Under the pieces are notes generated by a model. The model was not told the origin of the DNA, searched no databases, and was given only the letters and a program-made list of their open reading frames with translations. Positions 49,253 through 55,301 of a DNA stretch of 55,301 nt are shown one piece after another. Position numbers and translations under genes: made by a program. Position 1 is the stretch's first letter; each line of letters opens with the position of its first letter. This DNA is from Solirubrobacterales bacterium (lineage in GTDB: Bacteria; Actinomycetota; Thermoleophilia; Solirubrobacterales; Solirubrobacteraceae). Location of the stretch: NCBI GenBank assembly GCA_019240655.1, contig JAFAXX010000137.1, forward strand, positions 1 to 55,301, read 5' to 3'.

Positions 49253-49942
49253 TCACACGCCGGCCATCACTCGCCGGCCGGCGAGCTCGGCCAGCCAGTC
49301 CCGCAGCTCGTCGACCCCCTGGCCGGTGCTCGCGCTGGTCAGGATCCGCTGGACCCCGGGATTGACCGCGTCGAGGTGGTGAAGCAGCTTGTCGAGGTCG
49401 AAGTCGAGGTGCGCCAGCAAGTCGACCTTGTTGATCAGGACCAGCTCGCAGGCCCGGAACATGAGCGGGTACTTCAGCGGCTTGTCCTCCCCTTCGGTGA
49501 CCGAGCAGACCATCGCCCGGGCATCCTCGCCGACCCTGAACTCGGCCGGGCAGACGAGGTTGCCGACGTTCTCGATGACCAGCAGCTCAACGTCGTTCAG
49601 CGGCAGCTGCGGAAGCGCGGAGCGGACCATGTTGGCGTCGAGGTGGCACTCGCCGCCAAACCCGGCAGCCGTGTTGAGCTGGGTTACCGGAACGTGCAGC
49701 GATGCCAGCCGATCGGCGTCCATCGAGCCCTGGACGTCGCCTTCCAGCACGCCGACGCGTGCGCCCCCCGGGAGCGGCTCACCGAGGGCCCCCTCGAGCA
49801 GTGCCGTCTTCCCGGCTCCCGGCGCGCTCATCAGGTTGACCACGGTGACGCCGTGGCGGTCGAAGTCCTCGCGGTTGGCGCGAGCGATCGTGTCGTTGGC
49901 GTCGAGCGCGTCCTCGACGATCTTCACCCTGGTTCGATGCAT
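49253..49942 (-). CDS. hypB: Hydrogenase nickel incorporation GTPase HypB
   Basis: 229 residues. SIMIBI GTPase: P-loop LMSAPGAGKTALLEGAL, switch region LEGDVQGSMDADRL, metal-binding-region GECHLDANMV and ENVGNLVCPAEF, and base specificity NKVD. The N-terminal His-rich nickel-storage stretch of some HypB proteins is absent. ATG at 49942, two bases after the stop of the 42-residue membrane protein gene. It delivers nickel to the hydrogenase large subunit with HypA, which is not in this window. Confidence 0.95.
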   Translation of the reverse strand: MHRTRVKIVEDALDANDTIARANREDFDRHGVTVVNLMSAPGAGKTALLEGALGEPLPGGARVGVLEGDVQGSMDADRLASLHVPVTQLNTAAGFGGECHLDANMVRSALPQLPLNDVELLVIENVGNLVCPAEFRVGEDARAMVCSVTEGEDKPLKYPLMFRACELVLINKVDLLAHLDFDLDKLLHHLDAVNPGVQRILTSASTGQGVDELRDWLAELAGRRVMAGV

Positions 49943-49944
49943 GC

Positions 49945-50073
49945 CTACATCCGCTCGATCCTGATGTAGCGCCTGATCTCCGGCAGCTGGAGGACGATTG
50001 CGGCGATGATCGCCGCGACCAGCGCCGCGATCATCACTCCTTGGGCCTTGGGTCCGATGTGTATCTCGCTCAT
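49945..50073 (-). CDS. 42-residue membrane protein (DUF6893-like) in hydrogenase operon
   Basis: A 42-codon gene too short for most gene finders. One helix (VMIAALVAAIIAAIVLQL) followed by a basic tail with LPEIRRYIRIERM, a signature I recall from the small DUF6893 family of actinobacteria. Its ATG overlaps the stop of the maturation protease gene (ATGA) and its TAG lies two bases before hypB. The precise fit between coupled genes is strong evidence that it is translated. Topology suggests the N-terminus outside or inside cannot be settled by eye. Confidence 0.8.
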   Translation of the reverse strand: MSEIHIGPKAQGVMIAALVAAIIAAIVLQLPEIRRYIRIERM

Positions 50074-50897
50074 CGTCGAGGTGCCTCCTGGGCTTGGCTT
50101 TGACCGATGATGTCCCCGAGCAGCGAATGCACGAGCGTCACGGCGCGATCGAGTGCGGCTCGCACCGGCTCTGAGAGCTGCGCGACCAGCTCCTCGGCCT
50201 CGACGCTCATCCGCGTGAGTGGCTCGCAGCCGACGACGTAGGTCGGCGGCGGCACGCCTCCGAACGAGCGCACCAGGCCGAGGACCTTGACCGGGTCCAT
50301 GCCATGGGTGTCGAAGGCGGGCGCGGCGCCGTCGTCGTCGGCCACCTCGATCACGTAGAGGGTCCCGGGCGGCTCGCCGCGAGGGGTGGCGTCGAGCAGG
50401 ACCACCGCGTCGTAGCCGTCCTGGAACGCGAAGGCCAGGTCCATCCCGCGGATCCCGAAGTCGATCGCCTCGACGCCGGCCGGCAGCTCGCGCCGGGCGA
50501 GCCGGTCGACCAGCGCCACCCCGAAGCCGTCGTCACCGAGGAACACGTTGCCGATGCCGGCCACGAGGATCCGCGGCGCCGCCGCGGCACGGCCACTCGC
50601 CTGCGCCGGCAGCGGCTCGACCTCCGAGGGGCAGAAGAAGAAGCGATGGCCGGGCTGGCGGGCGAACCCGAGCTCGCGCCCCGGGTCGTCCTCGACTACC
50701 ACCGCGAGCGTGATCGCGCCCTCGGTGTCCTGCTCGACCGCCTCGATCACCGCGGTCCGCCCGGCCAGGGCGATGTCGAAGATGTCGCCGCCGGCCCGCG
50801 GCCGTAGCCGCACCCGGCTGCCCGCTCGCAGCTCGCGGCCGGAGACGGTCACCGCCCCCGGGCCGGGCCGCTCGAGCTCCTCCCAGTAGCCGGCCAC
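50070..50897 (-). CDS. Hydrogenase maturation protease (HyaD/HycI type) with extra N-terminal domain
   Basis: 275 residues. Residues about 108-260 are an M52-type endopeptidase that trims the large subunit after nickel insertion: ILVAGIGNVFLGDDGFGVAL with the metal-binding Asp, GIRGMDLAF, and LLDATPRGEPPGTLYVIE, THGMDPVKVL. Residues 1-97 form a separate small beta-rich domain (GSRVRLRPRAGGDIFDIALA, then FARQPGHRFFFCPSEVEPLP) not found in HyaD or HycI. ATG region at 50897, one base after the upstream stop codon. Coupled to the 42-residue gene. Fits the large subunit DPCLPCGVH tail encoded upstream. Confidence 0.88.
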   Translation of the reverse strand: MAGYWEELERPGPGAVTVSGRELRAGSRVRLRPRAGGDIFDIALAGRTAVIEAVEQDTEGAITLAVVVEDDPGRELGFARQPGHRFFFCPSEVEPLPAQASGRAAAAPRILVAGIGNVFLGDDGFGVALVDRLARRELPAGVEAIDFGIRGMDLAFAFQDGYDAVVLLDATPRGEPPGTLYVIEVADDDGAAPAFDTHGMDPVKVLGLVRSFGGVPPPTYVVGCEPLTRMSVEAEELVAQLSEPVRAALDRAVTLVHSLLGDIIGQSQAQEAPRR

Positions 50898-50898
50898 C

Positions 50899-51909
50899 TT
50901 AACGCACCATCCCGAACTCGCGGATCGTGCCGTGCAAGGCCATCAGCTGCTCGGGGCTGAGCGCCTCGGTCCGCTCGAGGATCTCCCGGGCCCGCGGATC
51001 GGAGGCGGCCATCTCGGCCTTCTCCTCGTCGGTCAGGGTGAGGATGTTCAGCACCAGCAGCCCGTCGATCTCTCCGCCGTCGAACAGGTCGCCCGGGCTC
51101 TCCGGGGCGATCCGGGGATAGTCCTCGAGGATCAGCGGCGAGCACAGCATCGCCTCGCGCCGGCCGCGCTCGCCCACCGGGACCGGCCAGCAGCCGACGT
51201 TGCGGCAAGCCGCGGCGGCCTGCGCCAGCTCCGCGGGCGGGTCGGCCAGCGAGACGAAGCCGCCCTGCGGCGCGTGCAGCAGCATGTGGGTGGAGCAGAA
51301 CGTCTGCTCGAGCGCCCGCTGGCGGTCGCGCTCGTCGAACGGGGTCGTGTTGCTGACCGTCGCCGAGAGCCGCCAGCAGCGTTCGCCGAGCGCGACCGCG
51401 CGCAGCTCGAGCTCTCCGGCGAGCGCCCGCCAGGTCCGGATCAGCGCCCCGCCCTCCTCGGACGCGGCGGCGTCGCCGAGTGGCTCGATCTCACGGCCGG
51501 CGGCGATCGCGAGCGCCTGACGGCGGCCGGCGCGGAGCGCCTGGAGGCTGATCGCCGGCGCCCGGAGCTCCCGCTCGATCGCCTCCTCCCAGCTGAGATG
51601 GCGCTCGCCGCCCACCACGAGCTCGTCGACGGGCTCGAGTTGCTCCCCGACGCGGCGCGCGGCGACCCGCTCCACCACGTGCAGGAAGCGCACGGTCACC
51701 TCGACCTCGGCCTCGGGCACGGCCTCGAGGAGAACCTCCGCGTGCATCCGAGCCGGGTCGTCGGGGTGCCGGGCGCTGTGCGCCGGCGGGTAGACGCCGC
51801 CGAAGGTGAACCGCCGCTGGTTCTTGAGCGCCGAACGGCGATAGGGCCACAGGATGTAGCCCTCGTAGAGCACCGCGTCGGCGATCGCCCGGATCGGGTC
51901 CGGCTTCAC
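50899..51909 (-). CDS. Hydrogenase-associated protein of unknown function, 336 residues
   Basis: 336 residues from the GTG at 51909, which overlaps the previous stop (GTGA). Starts RAIADAVLYEGYILWPYRRS, then KNQRRFTFGGVYPPAHSARH; rich in conserved-looking Trp, Arg and Glu, and a Cys-containing FCSTHMLLHAPQGGF and CRNVGCWPVPVGERG region. No membrane helix, signal or known catalytic motif. I recall similar proteins next to group 1h [NiFe]-hydrogenases of actinobacteria, but their role is unestablished. Probably a maturation or assembly factor; that is inference from the operon. Confidence 0.8.
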   Translation of the reverse strand: MKPDPIRAIADAVLYEGYILWPYRRSALKNQRRFTFGGVYPPAHSARHPDDPARMHAEVLLEAVPEAEVEVTVRFLHVVERVAARRVGEQLEPVDELVVGGERHLSWEEAIERELRAPAISLQALRAGRRQALAIAAGREIEPLGDAAASEEGGALIRTWRALAGELELRAVALGERCWRLSATVSNTTPFDERDRQRALEQTFCSTHMLLHAPQGGFVSLADPPAELAQAAAACRNVGCWPVPVGERGRREAMLCSPLILEDYPRIAPESPGDLFDGGEIDGLLVLNILTLTDEEKAEMAASDPRAREILERTEALSPEQLMALHGTIREFGMVR

Positions 51910-52583
51910 GCGCCCTCCCGCCCGTCCAGCAGCGAGTCGATCGCCGCGTCCCAGCTTGCGAACGCGTGGCGGGCCTTGTAGGCGCACAGGCGGCCGAAGC
52001 GATCGGCGTCCACGCGCAGCCATGCCGTGCCGCGAAAGTGGCGGTCCATCATCTCGCGCCACACGGCGACCGGCAGCTCGTAGTCGATCTCGCGATCCCA
52101 TGCGATCCGCGCGATCTGAAGCTTGCCCGCCTCGGAGGAGAAGAACACCGACCCGCTGAACAGGAACTCGAGCGGCACGACCCCGTCGGTGAGCGCGGCC
52201 AGGTAGCGGGACGCCGTCACCTCGAGGTCGTAGGTGCAGGGAACCAAGAGCTCGACCACGGTGCTGCCGGTGAACGGCGGAACCACGAGCGTGGTGCGCA
52301 GCCACGGCAGGGTACGCAGCGTGCTCGCCCACCGCTCGGGCGCTCCGAACAGCTCGAGCAGTCGCTCCTGCGCCGCCGGGTCGTAATCGCGTCGCCGGGC
52401 GGCGATCTGGATCTGGGCGTCGAGCAGAACCGAGCGCACCGGCTCCCCGCCGTCGGCCTCGACCCGCAGGGCGAACCTGAGGGTGGGAACCGCGGCGAAC
52501 GGCAGGCTGCCCGAGCCGTCCACGCGGAACCGCAGCTCGGGCGCCCGGCCCGGGGTGGGCACTACGCTCGTCGCTAGGGACAC
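51906..52583 (-). CDS. Hydrogenase-associated DUF6084-like protein
   Basis: 225 residues from the GTG at 52583 (AGGGGG about 8 bases upstream). Predicted beta-rich soluble protein: LRFRVDGSGSLPFAAVPTLR, VRSVLLDAQIQIAARRRDYD, PFTGSTVVELLVPCTYDLEV and WDREIDYELPVAVWREMMD. It resembles DUF6084, which I associate with actinobacterial high-affinity hydrogenase loci. No cofactor motif is seen. Stop overlaps the next start (GTGA). Function unknown. Confidence 0.8.
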   Translation of the reverse strand: MSLATSVVPTPGRAPELRFRVDGSGSLPFAAVPTLRFALRVEADGGEPVRSVLLDAQIQIAARRRDYDPAAQERLLELFGAPERWASTLRTLPWLRTTLVVPPFTGSTVVELLVPCTYDLEVTASRYLAALTDGVVPLEFLFSGSVFFSSEAGKLQIARIAWDREIDYELPVAVWREMMDRHFRGTAWLRVDADRFGRLCAYKARHAFASWDAAIDSLLDGREGA

Positions 52584-52593
52584 CGCCGGCCCC

Positions 52594-52797
52594 CTAGCCC
52601 GGAGAGAGGTTCGGCATGCTCGGGTCGATCGGCTGGTGCGCCTTCGGGTTGATGCCCGTCGAGCGCTCGGCGGTGGACGTCCCGTCCGGATTGTGGCCCT
52701 TCATCTTCTCGTAGGCGCCCTTGGCGTTGCCCTGGTTGATGCCGCGCACGTGGCTCGGCATGTCGGGGCTGACTTGCGGCTTGCCCAACCTCGGCAT
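52594..52797 (-). CDS. 67-residue hydrogenase-operon protein
   Basis: 67 residues: PRLGKPQVSPDMPSHVRGIN, QGNAKGAYEKMKGHNPDGTS, INPKAHQPIDPSMPNLSPG. Gly/Pro/Asn/His-rich, no hydrophobic core, so probably disordered or folded only on a partner. ATG at 52797 lies two bases after the stop of the DUF5947 gene. I recall similar short proteins at the same operon position in actinobacteria, so it may be a real structural or assembly component of the hydrogenase. Confidence 0.78.
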   Translation of the reverse strand: MPRLGKPQVSPDMPSHVRGINQGNAKGAYEKMKGHNPDGTSTAERSTGINPKAHQPIDPSMPNLSPG

Positions 52798-52799
52798 CT

Positions 52800-53468
52800 C
52801 TAGCTCCTCTGCATGGTGGTTCCCCGCTCGCTGCCGCGAGCGCGCTGGTCGAGCTCGGCGAAGAAGCGCTCGATCGCCTCCCACACCTCACGGCCGCCGG
52901 TGAACCCCCGCCAGCGCGTGCGGATCAGCGCCACCAGCCGGTATGGATCCTCGATCGGCACGAGCCAGTACCGGCGGGCGTGTCCGGTCCGGTCGACCAG
53001 GAGCGCCTCGACATCGGGGGCCATCGTCGCCAGCACCGGGTTGTCGCGCTCGACCTGCTCCCAGTGCTCGAGCTCGAGCCGCGACTCGGTGGCCCCCGTC
53101 GGGCTCGGGTAGAACGCCACGACCCGGTTCTGCCCGGAGTCCCGGAAGAAGAAGGCGATCTCCACCGGGATCCGCAGGCGCTCCCAGGTCACGTCGCTGA
53201 GCGCGAGGTCGTTCAGGCGCAGGCGGCGGTCGGGCACCAGGCGCAGGCGTCCGGCGCCCGCGCCGCTGCGGTCGAACAAGAGCGAGCACGCGCGGCAGGC
53301 GCAGCGCAGGACGCGGGCATCGAGGTCGACCAGGTGTCGGTGCTCCTCGGGGATCTCCGCCCCGCAGAGCTCGCAGTGCTCAGACGGCGCGGCGATCGGC
53401 GGGCTCGAGCGCGGCCGCTCGGCCAGGCGGCGCAGGCGCGGAGAGGCCAGAGGGGCACTGGACGACAT
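52800..53468 (-). CDS. Hydrogenase-associated DUF5947-like protein
   Basis: 222 residues from the ATG at 53468. N-terminal CELCGAEIPEEHRHLVDLD followed by CACRACSLLFDRSGAGAGRL gives a treble-cleft-like Cys set (C-x2-C, then C-x-C-x2-C), likely zinc- or Fe-S-binding; the C-terminal half is a soluble alpha/beta domain with IPVEIAFFFRDSGQNRVVAF and ARRYWLVPIEDPYRLVALI. It resembles DUF5947, linked to group 1h hydrogenase operons. Two bases separate it from the upstream stop. Possible electron-transfer or maturation role; unproven. Confidence 0.8.
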   Translation of the reverse strand: MSSSAPLASPRLRRLAERPRSSPPIAAPSEHCELCGAEIPEEHRHLVDLDARVLRCACRACSLLFDRSGAGAGRLRLVPDRRLRLNDLALSDVTWERLRIPVEIAFFFRDSGQNRVVAFYPSPTGATESRLELEHWEQVERDNPVLATMAPDVEALLVDRTGHARRYWLVPIEDPYRLVALIRTRWRGFTGGREVWEAIERFFAELDQRARGSERGTTMQRS

Positions 53469-53470
53469 GG

Positions 53471-54367
53471 CTAGGCGGGCACCGCCAGCGCAACCTTGAC
53501 CAGTCCGTCTTCGCCTCGGAGCAGCGGCACCGGCTCGAGGCCGAGCTGCGGCGAATCGAGGCCACGTCCCCCGCGCAGCGGGTCGTAGCGGCTCCCACAC
53601 CCCGGGCAGACCAGCTCGGCGCCGCGCAGCGCGCCGGTGGTGAGCGAGCCTCCGCAGGCGGGACAACGAGGGCGGTAGGCGAGAAGCCGGCGGCCGAGGT
53701 CGAGGAACAGGATGGACTGCCCGCCGATCATGCGCAGCACCGCTTTGCCTTCGCTCAGATCCGGTAGGCCGCCGGCCATCGTCCACTGGCCTTCGAGCGT
53801 GGGCGGGGACGGCGCCTGCACCCCGCCCACCCCTGCGATCACCTCGATCGCCAGCAGCGGCGAGGCTTGAGGCGCACTGGCCCCGTCGACGGCGATCACC
53901 TCCTCGATCTCGGGCGCTGCCTTGCGGATCGCGTTCTCGACGGCCAGCTTGAGCGTCACCGTCGAGGACGGACACCCGCTGCAGCTGCCCTCCAGGCGCA
54001 ACCGGACGCGGGGCGCCTGCGCCTCGAGCAGCGCGACGTTCCCGCCGTGGGACTCCAGGTACGGCCGCACCTCCTCGAGCGCGGCCCGTACGCGGTCCGC
54101 GAGCGGCGCGGGATGGAGCCCATGGAGCAGCAGCAGGTGAGCCACCAGCTCGTCGCCGGCCAGCGCGGCGGCGAGCTCCCCGTCGTCGCGGGCGGCGATC
54201 TCCTCGACGATCCGCTCGAGACCGGCGCCGTAGAGGTCTAGCAGCGCGCTCACTACCGCGGTCGCCGGCTCGCGCGCGGCCGGATCCGGGAGCTGCTCGA
54301 TCTGCTCGAGCCGCCGCTCGACCTCGGCGACGAGCTCCCCGGCCGCCGGCTGTCCCGAGAGCGCCAT
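53471..54367 (-). CDS. NifU-like protein with C-terminal Cys4 (rubredoxin/Rieske-like) domain
   Basis: 298 residues. Helical N-terminus (about 1-90), NifU C-terminal domain with VRPYLESHGGNVALLEAQAP and the cluster motif CSGCPSS near residue 128, then a domain with CPACGG and CPGCGSRYD near residues 237-258 in a Rieske-like context, but with Cys at all four positions, as in rubredoxin. It may carry electrons out of the hydrogenase (compare HhyE/HucE of mycobacteria, from memory) or insert Fe-S clusters. ATG follows the large-subunit TAG with no gap. Confidence 0.88.
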   Translation of the reverse strand: MALSGQPAAGELVAEVERRLEQIEQLPDPAAREPATAVVSALLDLYGAGLERIVEEIAARDDGELAAALAGDELVAHLLLLHGLHPAPLADRVRAALEEVRPYLESHGGNVALLEAQAPRVRLRLEGSCSGCPSSTVTLKLAVENAIRKAAPEIEEVIAVDGASAPQASPLLAIEVIAGVGGVQAPSPPTLEGQWTMAGGLPDLSEGKAVLRMIGGQSILFLDLGRRLLAYRPRCPACGGSLTTGALRGAELVCPGCGSRYDPLRGGRGLDSPQLGLEPVPLLRGEDGLVKVALAVPA

Positions 54368-55301
54368 CTAGCCGTGCTCGCCGAACATCGGCTGGTGCAC
54401 CGTGCGCAGGGTCTTGCCGGCGCCCAGGTACATGTGCACGCCGCACGGCAGGCACGGGTCGAACGAGCGCACCGCCCGCATGATGTCGATGCCGCGGAAG
54501 CTGTCCTGGTCGTTCTCCTCGAAGATCGGCTGGCCCATGACCGCGTCCTCGTAGGGACCAGGAGTCCCGTAGGAGTCGGTCGGGCTGCCGTTCCATGGCG
54601 TCGGCGGGTACGGGTGGTAGTTGGCGATCTTGCCCTCGCGGATCACCAGGTGATGCGAGAGCACGCCGCGGACCGCTTCGTGGAAGCCGCAGCCAATCGC
54701 TTCCTCGGGGACCTCGAAGTCCTCGAAGACCTTGGTGCGCCCGGCCCGCACTTCGTTCATCGCCTGGTCGACGAAGTGCAGGGCCATCGCGGCCGAGTAG
54801 GCCACGAAGTAGATGCGGGCGCGGTCGCGCTCGATCGCGTTCGACCACTGCGGGACCTTCCACTCCAGCGTCTGCTCGGGCGTGTTGGGCGTCTTCGGGA
54901 GGTTGATCACGACGCTCTGCCCGGTGGCCTTGACGAACGGCGTGTTGACCTTGGCGGCCAGCGCCGTCGCCCACAGCCGCGCGAGCGCGCCGCCGCCGGT
55001 GTCCAGCGCGAGGTTGTCCCCCGTGCGCTTGTCGTACCAGCGCGGGCTCATCACCCACGAGTAGTTGCCGCCCTCGAGGTCGCGCTTCTGCGGCTTGGGG
55101 ATCGTCGTCTGGTTCCACGGATGGCGCTTGTCCACCGGATTGCCGAGCGGGTCGCGGGCGACAAACGTCTCCTCGTTGACCCAGTCGTCGTAGTAGGAGG
55201 AGCCGAGCAGGATCCGGATGCCCAGGTTGATGTCGACCAGGTTGGTCGTGATCAGCTCGCCGTCGACGACGATCCCTGGGGTGACGAACATCTCGTTGCC
55301 C
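54368..55301 (-). CDS. hhyL: [NiFe]-hydrogenase large subunit, group 1h type, C-terminal part (runs off right edge)
   Basis: 310 residues visible. Ends with the nickel-binding L2 motif SFDPCLPCGVH followed by a 21-residue tail expected to be cut off by the maturation protease. INLGIRILLGSSYYDDWVNE, RHPWNQTTIPKPQKRD, SHHLVIREGKIANYHPYPPT and DSYGTPGPYEDAVMGQPIFE match, from memory, the actinobacterial high-affinity enzymes that scavenge atmospheric H2. The L1 motif and the small subunit (expected upstream, beyond 55301) are outside the window. First gene of the operon that ends with hypF. Confidence 0.93.
   Translation of the reverse strand, partial: GNEMFVTPGIVVDGELITTNLVDINLGIRILLGSSYYDDWVNEETFVARDPLGNPVDKRHPWNQTTIPKPQKRDLEGGNYSWVMSPRWYDKRTGDNLALDTGGGALARLWATALAAKVNTPFVKATGQSVVINLPKTPNTPEQTLEWKVPQWSNAIERDRARIYFVAYSAAMALHFVDQAMNEVRAGRTKVFEDFEVPEEAIGCGFHEAVRGVLSHHLVIREGKIANYHPYPPTPWNGSPTDSYGTPGPYEDAVMGQPIFEENDQDSFRGIDIMRAVRSFDPCLPCGVHMYLGAGKTLRTVHQPMFGEHG

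Noticed and set aside
47855..49969. 704-codon plus-strand frame opposite the SIS, DUF892 and hypB genes
   Set aside because: Arg-rich shadow; all three opposite genes are strongly supported.

Overview
The window is very GC-rich DNA with dense gene packing, many GTG/TTG starts and long chains of genes joined by 4-base stop/start overlaps (GTGA, ATGA, TTGA). Gene content points to an aerobic soil actinobacterium, probably near Thermoleophilia/Solirubrobacterales: an actinobacterial bcc-aa3 respiratory operon, a SigB/SigF-type sigma factor, CsbD and DUF892 stress proteins, and a group 1h type high-affinity [NiFe]-hydrogenase. The taxon is inferred from gene types only. No rRNA, tRNA, CRISPR array, transposase or prophage was recognised.

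Left part (1-6.2 kb): the N-terminal part of a GH15 trehalase/glucoamylase-like enzyme, a small membrane protein, a membrane-anchored SDR, a CsbD/coiled-coil pair, a small c-type cytochrome, a Kelch-like lipoprotein and a YncE-like beta-propeller lipoprotein. Respiratory block (6.4-18.4 kb, all minus strand): a formate dehydrogenase operon (catalytic subunit with an in-frame TGA read as selenocysteine and a SECIS hairpin, a 4x[4Fe-4S] subunit, an NrfD-like membrane subunit), followed after 44 bases by oxidase subunits II, I and IV, CtaG, and the cytochrome bcc subunits QcrC, QcrA and QcrB. Together these form a formate-to-oxygen electron path.

Middle (18.5-26.4 kb): small stress-type proteins, a DUF1275 membrane protein preceded by a tandem array of overlapping mini-ORFs, DUF72 and DUF1360 proteins, a beta-hydroxyacid dehydrogenase, a SigB/SigF-family sigma factor behind a palindrome-rich leader, and a ClpE-like AAA+ unfoldase behind a HAIR-like palindrome. 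Heptose-glycan block (26.3-36.7 kb): a carbamoyltransferase, a GT2-GmhB fusion, a glycosyltransferase, a GT4-GmhA fusion, HldE, an SDR and a GT9 heptosyltransferase in one operon, with a second GT9 gene divergent from it. This encodes ADP-heptose synthesis and transfer in an organism expected to lack LPS.

Right part (36.7-55.3 kb): ChaB/Rho-N protein, an NAD-dependent epimerase, a zinc alcohol dehydrogenase, ferritin-like DUF892 proteins, broken Ku fragments, an AI-2E family permease, a HAD phosphatase, then a hydrogen-oxidation island. The island has a nickel permease and a Fur-family regulator on the plus strand. Facing them is a minus-strand operon running from the hydrogenase large subunit (cut by the window edge) through a NifU-type Fe-S protein, several hydrogenase-associated proteins of unknown function, a maturation protease, HypB, a DUF892 protein, a double SIS protein and HypF. 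Sequences resembling SigB/SigF promoters (GTTT, 12-16 bases, GGG[TG]A) precede several of the stress-type genes.
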